In this document: positions 59,662 through 64,000 of the stretch, piece after piece
Position numbering within the stretch: the first letter of the stretch is position 1
How the letters are laid out: every line of letters begins with the position of its first letter
DNA from: ENR-C20 sp942493145
GTDB taxonomy: Bacteria > Bacillota > Clostridia > Acetivibrionales > DTU013
Reading direction: 5' to 3'
Length of the DNA: 64,000 bases
Assembly (NCBI GenBank): GCA_942493145.1
Contig: OW818679.1
Coordinates: 186,001-250,000, forward strand
The notes under the pieces: generated by a model
The model's input: the letters and a program-made list of their open reading frames with translations, nothing else
Databases searched by the model: none
What the model was told of the DNA's origin: nothing
Translations under genes and position numbers: made by a program

Positions 59662-60978
59662 ATGGGGAAATTTAAGAGGAGTGTAGAAATTATACATTCT
59701 AAATTTGATGGGAACACTGATATTGCTGAAACAAAATTTGGTTTGCCAATGGAAGTTAAGTTCTGCAAGAGATGTGTAATTTCAAATCAAAGGCCCAACT
59801 CTACGGTAGAGTATAATCATAATAAAGATTCCAAAAAAGAAACCATTCACTTTGATTCTGAGGGTGTTTGTGATGCCTGTCGGGCGACAGAAAGGAAAGA
59901 AAGCACCATAGATTGGAATCTTCGCGAAAAAGAGCTGATAGAGCTATGTAATAAATTCAGGAAAACAGATGGTTCGTATGATTGCCTGGTACCTGGTTCA
60001 GGAGGTAAAGACAGCTTTTATGCGGCACACATGCTGAAATACAAATATGGTATGCATCCACTTACTGTAACCTGGGCACCGCATATATATACACCTTGGG
60101 GATGGCAGAACTTCCAGTCATGGATTCATGCTGGATTTGATAATTATCTCTGTACACCCAACGGTAAAATCCACAGGCTGTTGACACGTCTTGCTGTGGA
60201 AAACATATTTCATCCTTTCCAACCCTTTATTTTTGGTCAAAAATCATTAGCTCCTAAAATGGCAACTCTATTCAACATACCACTGGTTTTCTATGGGGAG
60301 AATGAAGCCGAATACGGCAATCCAATTTCAGACACGGGGAGTGCCAAAAGAGATTGGAAGTATTTTGTTGCACAAGATAAAAGCAAGGTATACCTTGGAG
60401 GGGTAAATATTGATTCACTCCAAAAAGACTTTGGGGTTTCGGCAGAAGAACTGAATCCATATGTTCCAGCGGATCCCGATCAGATAGAAAGCAAAAAAAT
60501 TGAGGTTCATTATCTGGGATATTATCTTAAGTGGCATCCACAGGGTGCGTATTATTATTCGGTAGAAAATGGCGGGTTTCAGCCATCACCTGAAAGAACA
60601 CCTGGAACATACAGTAAATACAACAGCATTGACGATCGTATTGATGATTTTCATTACTATGCAACTTATACAAAATTCGGTATAGGACGCGCTTCTTATG
60701 ACGCTGCCCAGGAGATACGCAACAAGGAAATAACAAGGGAAGAGGGAGTAGCACTGGTCAGGAAATTTGACGGCGAGTTCCCTGAAAGGTTCGCAGAGGA
60801 AATATTCAATTATTTGAGCATATCTCCCAAAGAATTTCCTGTTGCATCTGAAATGTTCGAACAACCAATGATGGACAGAGCTTACTTTATGCATCTGGCA
60901 GACAGATTCAGATCTCCTCATTTATGGAAAAAGGAACATGGTGAATGGAAACTCAGACATACCGTATTTGATGAATAA
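59662..60978 (+). CDS. N-acetyl sugar amidotransferase (PseA/WbpG-like)
   Basis: 438-residue PP-loop ATPase that, in characterised relatives, converts an N-acetyl group of a cell-surface sugar to an acetamidino group. EVKFCKRCVISNQRP and SEGVCDACRATERK form a zinc-binding N-terminus. LVPGSGGKDSFYAAHMLKYKYG is the PP-loop, and LTVTWAPHIYTPWGWQNFQSWIHAGFDN and PLVFYGENEAEYGNP are typical of WbpG/PseA. It is followed by HisF- and HisH-like genes, matching the WbpG-HisH2-HisF2 set, where the HisH-like glutaminase supplies ammonia. Confidence 0.88.
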   Translation: MGKFKRSVEIIHSKFDGNTDIAETKFGLPMEVKFCKRCVISNQRPNSTVEYNHNKDSKKETIHFDSEGVCDACRATERKESTIDWNLREKELIELCNKFRKTDGSYDCLVPGSGGKDSFYAAHMLKYKYGMHPLTVTWAPHIYTPWGWQNFQSWIHAGFDNYLCTPNGKIHRLLTRLAVENIFHPFQPFIFGQKSLAPKMATLFNIPLVFYGENEAEYGNPISDTGSAKRDWKYFVAQDKSKVYLGGVNIDSLQKDFGVSAEELNPYVPADPDQIESKKIEVHYLGYYLKWHPQGAYYYSVENGGFQPSPERTPGTYSKYNSIDDRIDDFHYYATYTKFGIGRASYDAAQEIRNKEITREEGVALVRKFDGEFPERFAEEIFNYLSISPKEFPVASEMFEQPMMDRAYFMHLADRFRSPHLWKKEHGEWKLRHTVFDE

Positions 60979-61023
60979 GTGCAATGGCTTAATTGATACA
61001 ACATTGGGGGCGTAATTAATATA

Positions 61024-61791
61024 ATGAAAAACATAAGACTGATCGCCAGGCTGGATGTCAAAGGGCCCAACCTGGTTAAAGGTATCCATCTTGAGGGCTT
61101 GAGGAAATTGGGCGACCCTAATTCTTTTGCCAGGAAGTATTATGATGAAGGAATTGATGAAATCATTTATATGGATATTGTCGCAAGTCTCTATAACCGT
61201 AATAATCTGAAAGACATAATTGTGAAGACTTCACAGGATGTTTTTATACCAATAACGGTCGGGGGAGGAATCCGTTCTGCAGATGATGTCAAAGAAGTCC
61301 TGAGGGCAGGTGCGGACAAGGTTGCAGTTAACACAGCTGCAATTAAACGCCCGGAACTGATTCATGAAATATCCCAGAAATTTGGTTCCCAATGTATGGT
61401 GCTTTCAATTGAAGCCAAGAATATCGGGAAGAACAAATGGGAGGCATATTATGACAATGGTCGCGAAAAATCGGGCATTGATGTCATTGAATGGGCACAA
61501 AGAGGATATGAACTTGGCGCCGGAGAAATTCTCCTGACATCGGTTGACAGGGAAGGCACAGGCAAGGGGTTCGACTTTGAATTAGTGAGAATGGTATCTG
61601 AAGTTGTGCCGGTACCTGTTATTGCAAGTGGAGGAATGGGTAGCCTCGATGATCTTGAAAAGGTGGTAATGCAAGGCAAGGCAGATGCGGTCGCAATGTC
61701 AGATGTTTTGCACTACAACAAGCTTGATCTAAAGGACATTAAGAATGAGGCTGCCCAACGCGGCATAAATGTCAGGAGATATGGCATATGA
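61024..61791 (+). CDS. hisF: HisF-like amidotransferase partner (imidazole glycerol phosphate synthase cyclase-like)
   Basis: 255-residue TIM-barrel protein homologous to HisF. NIRLIARLDVKGPNLVKGIHLEGLRKLGDP replaces the usual IPCLDVKDGRVVKG start; VPITVGGGIRSADDVKEVLRAGADKVAVNTAA and PVIASGGMGSLDDLEKVV are phosphate-binding loops. It is not in a histidine operon; with the neighbouring PseA/WbpG-like and HisH-like genes it probably forms the ammonia-channelling complex for sugar amidination. The 3' end overlaps the HisH-like gene by 4 bp. Confidence 0.88.
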   Translation: MKNIRLIARLDVKGPNLVKGIHLEGLRKLGDPNSFARKYYDEGIDEIIYMDIVASLYNRNNLKDIIVKTSQDVFIPITVGGGIRSADDVKEVLRAGADKVAVNTAAIKRPELIHEISQKFGSQCMVLSIEAKNIGKNKWEAYYDNGREKSGIDVIEWAQRGYELGAGEILLTSVDREGTGKGFDFELVRMVSEVVPVPVIASGGMGSLDDLEKVVMQGKADAVAMSDVLHYNKLDLKDIKNEAAQRGINVRRYGI

Positions 61792-62438
61792 AGAGAGTTA
61801 CAATCCTTGATTACGGCATTGGGAACATTCTAAGTGTAAGCCGTGCCTTTGAACGCTGTAATGCAGAGGTTATACTCACAGATTCCCCAAAAGATGCAAT
61901 GAATGCTGAAATACTTGTATTGCCAGGAGTAGGCGCTTTTGCAGATGGTATGGCAGGATTGGGAAGCAGGGGATTGATCGAAGCCATACAGGGTTATTGT
62001 GCAGCAGGGAAGCCTTTTCTTGGTATTTGCCTTGGGATGCAGATGATGTTTGATGAGAGTGATGAGTTTGGGGTATACAAGGGCTTGGGATTAATACCCG
62101 GAAGAGTTACAGGAATAGAAAAGACGACTTCTGAAGGGGACCCTCATAAAATACCGCATGTTGGCTGGAATGAGCTTAGACTGCCTGCTGGAAAGGATAT
62201 TTCCTGGTGGGATGACACAATATTGGACGGGATATCTGACGATGATGAGGTTTATTTTGTCCATTCTTTTACAGCAAAGCCCAAAGACCCGACACACCGT
62301 TTGGCGGATAGCTTTTATGGAGGCAGGCTTCTTTCGGCAGCTGTGAGGAAGGGTAACATATATGGATGCCAGTTCCATCCAGAGAAAAGTGGAGATATCG
62401 GTATAAAAATTATTAATAATTTTTTGAGAATCATATGA
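61788..62438 (+). CDS. hisH: HisH-like glutamine amidotransferase subunit
   Basis: 216-residue class I glutaminase. LDYGIGNILSVSRAFERC, LVLPGVGAFADGMAGL, FLGICLGMQMMF with the nucleophilic Cys, and YGCQFHPEKSGDIG with the His-Glu pair give a complete catalytic triad. It supplies ammonia to the HisF-like/PseA-like partners. The start overlaps the HisF-like gene, and its end overlaps neuC by 4 bp, so the three are translationally coupled. Confidence 0.92.
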   Translation: MKRVTILDYGIGNILSVSRAFERCNAEVILTDSPKDAMNAEILVLPGVGAFADGMAGLGSRGLIEAIQGYCAAGKPFLGICLGMQMMFDESDEFGVYKGLGLIPGRVTGIEKTTSEGDPHKIPHVGWNELRLPAGKDISWWDDTILDGISDDDEVYFVHSFTAKPKDPTHRLADSFYGGRLLSAAVRKGNIYGCQFHPEKSGDIGIKIINNFLRII

Positions 62439-63655
62439 GAGAAGACAAAGGTATTTCCAAGAGGTTGAATATTGCAGTTGTAACAACGTCACGAGCCGAT
62501 TATGGGCTTCTTTCGCCATTGTTGTCAAAACTGCAAACTGATGAATATTTCGAGCTGCATCTTATTGTAACCGGTAGCCATCTATCAGACAAACATGGTA
62601 TGACCGTTAAGAATATAATTGATGATAACATGATAATATCCGGGAATGTTGAAATGACAGGAACAGATGATTCCGCGGCTGGTATTTGTCAGTCTATTTC
62701 TTCAGGCTTCGTAGGTTTTTCCAATATATTTTCACAGAATCCGACGGATCTACTCATTGTCTTGGGAGATAGATATGAATTGATTCCTGCATGCATCTCA
62801 GCCTTAATATATAAAATACCGATAGCACACATACACGGTGGAGAAGTCACTTATGGAGCCTGGGATGACAGCATAAGGCACTCGGTTACCAAAATGGCTT
62901 CTATTCATTTCCCGTCCATTAACCTGTATGCCGACAGGATAATACAGATGGGAGAAGAACCTGATAGGGTATACATGGTAGGAGCACTCGGTATGGACAA
63001 TATACTGGGAATACCTTTGATGACTAAGGAGGAGCTGGGACAATTTTCTGGTGCTGATTTTTCACGCGAGGTGGCTCTGATGACCTACCATCCTGTTACT
63101 CTTGACGATTACAGCCTTGCGGCAGGGCAGACACGTGTTATACTTACTGCGTTACTTGCAGCAGGGCATCTGACCATTATTACAATGCCTAATGCTGATA
63201 GCGGTAACAATGCTGTTTATGATGTCATTCAGGAGTATTTGCAAAAACATCCTGACAATTTTAAATTTAAGGCAAATCTCGGGCAAAAAGCCTACTTGAG
63301 TGCTATGAAGTATGCGAGGCTTATGATTGGAAATTCCTCCAGTGGTATCATTGAGAGCTCCGCGTTTAAAATTCCTGTCGTTAATATAGGAGACAGGCAA
63401 GCCGGGAGATTCAGGACTCTCAACATAATTGACACCGAGTGCACGCTGGAGGAGGTTTCTGCAGCCATATCAAGGGCCGCATCAAAGGAATTCGCTGACA
63501 GTTTGACTGATATTGAAAGCCCTTATGGCGATGGTAATGCATCCGGAAGGATTATCGATATTCTAAAATCCATAAATCCAGGCGATAAAGAGAAATTGCT
63601 TAAGAAAAAGTTTTTTGACTTACCGGTCGAATATTTCAGCAATAACAGGAGGTAA
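62435..63655 (+). CDS. neuC: UDP-N-acetylglucosamine 2-epimerase, hydrolysing (NeuC/LegG-like)
   Basis: 406-residue enzyme that releases a mannosamine-type sugar from a UDP-HexNAc for NeuB. RLNIAVVTTSRADYGLLSPLL, DLLIVLGDRYELIPACISAL, IPIAHIHGGEVTYGAWDDSIRHSVTKMASIHFP and MIGNSSSGIIESSAFKIPVVNIGDRQAGR are hallmark segments of the hydrolysing epimerases. LegG acts on a diacetamido-trideoxyglucose and NeuC on UDP-GlcNAc; the two cannot be separated here. It overlaps the HisH-like gene. Confidence 0.92.
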   Translation: MREDKGISKRLNIAVVTTSRADYGLLSPLLSKLQTDEYFELHLIVTGSHLSDKHGMTVKNIIDDNMIISGNVEMTGTDDSAAGICQSISSGFVGFSNIFSQNPTDLLIVLGDRYELIPACISALIYKIPIAHIHGGEVTYGAWDDSIRHSVTKMASIHFPSINLYADRIIQMGEEPDRVYMVGALGMDNILGIPLMTKEELGQFSGADFSREVALMTYHPVTLDDYSLAAGQTRVILTALLAAGHLTIITMPNADSGNNAVYDVIQEYLQKHPDNFKFKANLGQKAYLSAMKYARLMIGNSSSGIIESSAFKIPVVNIGDRQAGRFRTLNIIDTECTLEEVSAAISRAASKEFADSLTDIESPYGDGNASGRIIDILKSINPGDKEKLLKKKFFDLPVEYFSNNRR

Positions 63656-63661
63656 CGGAGT

Positions 63662-64000
63662 ATGACGGATAAAGTTGTACTTATTGGTGCGGGCGGACAT
63701 TGTAAGGTCATACTTGATATGATAAAAAATCCTTTTGATATTGTAGGAATTACTGATACAGATTGTCAAAAACACGGTGCTATATTTTATGGAGTTCCTG
63801 TAATTGGGGATGACTCAATTCTTGACAGTATGTATCAAGAAGGAACTAAAAGTGCACTTGTAACTTTGGGAAGCGTTGGGGATAGCTCTGTGCGTCGAAA
63901 GCTTTATGAACTTGCAACCAAAATCGGTTTCCGAATGATTAATGTGACCAGTGAGCACTCAATCATCTCACCTTCTCTTAAAATTGGAAGAGGAAATGTT
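63662..64000 (+). CDS. neuD: NeuD/PglD-family sugar O- or N-acetyltransferase (partial)
   Basis: N-terminal 113 residues of a left-handed beta-helix acyltransferase; the gene continues past the window. MTDKVVLIGAGGHCKVILDMIKN is the NeuD/PglD nucleotide-fold start, with DIVGITDTDCQKHGAIFYGVPVIGDD and LVTLGSVGDSSVRRKLYE following, and the hexapeptide helix just beginning at SPSLKIGRGNV. The ATG lies 9 nt after GGAGG and 7 bp after neuC. It probably acetylates the nonulosonic acid or its precursor. Confidence 0.88.
   Translation, partial: MTDKVVLIGAGGHCKVILDMIKNPFDIVGITDTDCQKHGAIFYGVPVIGDDSILDSMYQEGTKSALVTLGSVGDSSVRRKLYELATKIGFRMINVTSEHSIISPSLKIGRGNV

Overview
The window reads as a stretch of chromosome from an anaerobic, motile, endospore-forming Clostridia. 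The grounds are a crt-bcd-etfB-etfA-hbd butyryl-CoA operon, spoVG/spoIIE/spoVT, a SigI-RsgI pair, S-box control of metK, and the synteny purR-spoVG-glmU-prs-pth-mfd and gdpP-rplI-dnaB-tilS-hpt-ftsH-metK. I cannot name a species; a lineage near the cellulolytic clostridia (Clostridium cluster III) is a guess. No rRNA, tRNA, prophage or CRISPR array was seen.

Layout. 1-4.8 kb (minus strand): the butyryl-CoA operon, with hbd cut by the window edge and an in-frame amber codon in etfA. 5.0-10.1 kb: an HxlR regulator divergent from a three-gene flavin/iron-sulfur oxidoreductase operon. 10.2-16.9 kb: a repeat-rich small protein, an HD phosphohydrolase, fabZ, murC, purR, spoVG and glmU; murC, purR and spoVG each carry a one-base homopolymer frameshift. 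16.9-19.4 kb: an ISLre2-type element sits between the front half of prs and the back three quarters of pth, so the stretch between them is missing. 19.4-29.5 kb: mfd, a PrsA-like foldase, spoVT, sigI-rsgI and spoIIE. 29.5-45.2 kb: information-processing and housekeeping genes (rpsF-ssb-rpsR, pheA, gdpP, rplI, dnaB, tilS, hpt, ftsH, metK, recD2, comFC).

45.2-54.1 kb is a late flagellar block: yvyF, flgM, flgN, two flgK genes in tandem, flgL, a DUF6470 gene, fliW, csrA and flagellin. The first FlgK carries an extra domain that reads like a degenerate von Willebrand A fold. The flagellin leader has a textbook CsrA hairpin (GGA in the loop), which fits the FliW-CsrA-flagellin homeostasis circuit. 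54.1-64 kb is a flagellin glycosylation module: a Maf/DUF115 glycosyltransferase, a B12-binding radical SAM enzyme, CMP-nonulosonate genes (neuA, neuB, neuC, neuD-like) and an amidotransferase trio (PseA/WbpG-like, HisF-like, HisH-like). Together these suggest that flagellin is decorated with an amidinated sialic/legionaminic-type sugar.

Several promoters of specialised sigma factors can be read directly: a sigma-H promoter at spoVG, a sigma-G-like promoter at spoVT, a spoIIE promoter with the unusual 21-bp spacer known from Bacillus, and sigma-D-like promoters at flgM and flagellin. A family of short GGGACGG-containing repeats, some forming long hairpins, occupies intergenic sites at 12.1, 14.0, 30.7 and 41.6 kb. 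The number of single-base lesions in conserved genes leaves open that part of the sequence has homopolymer errors.
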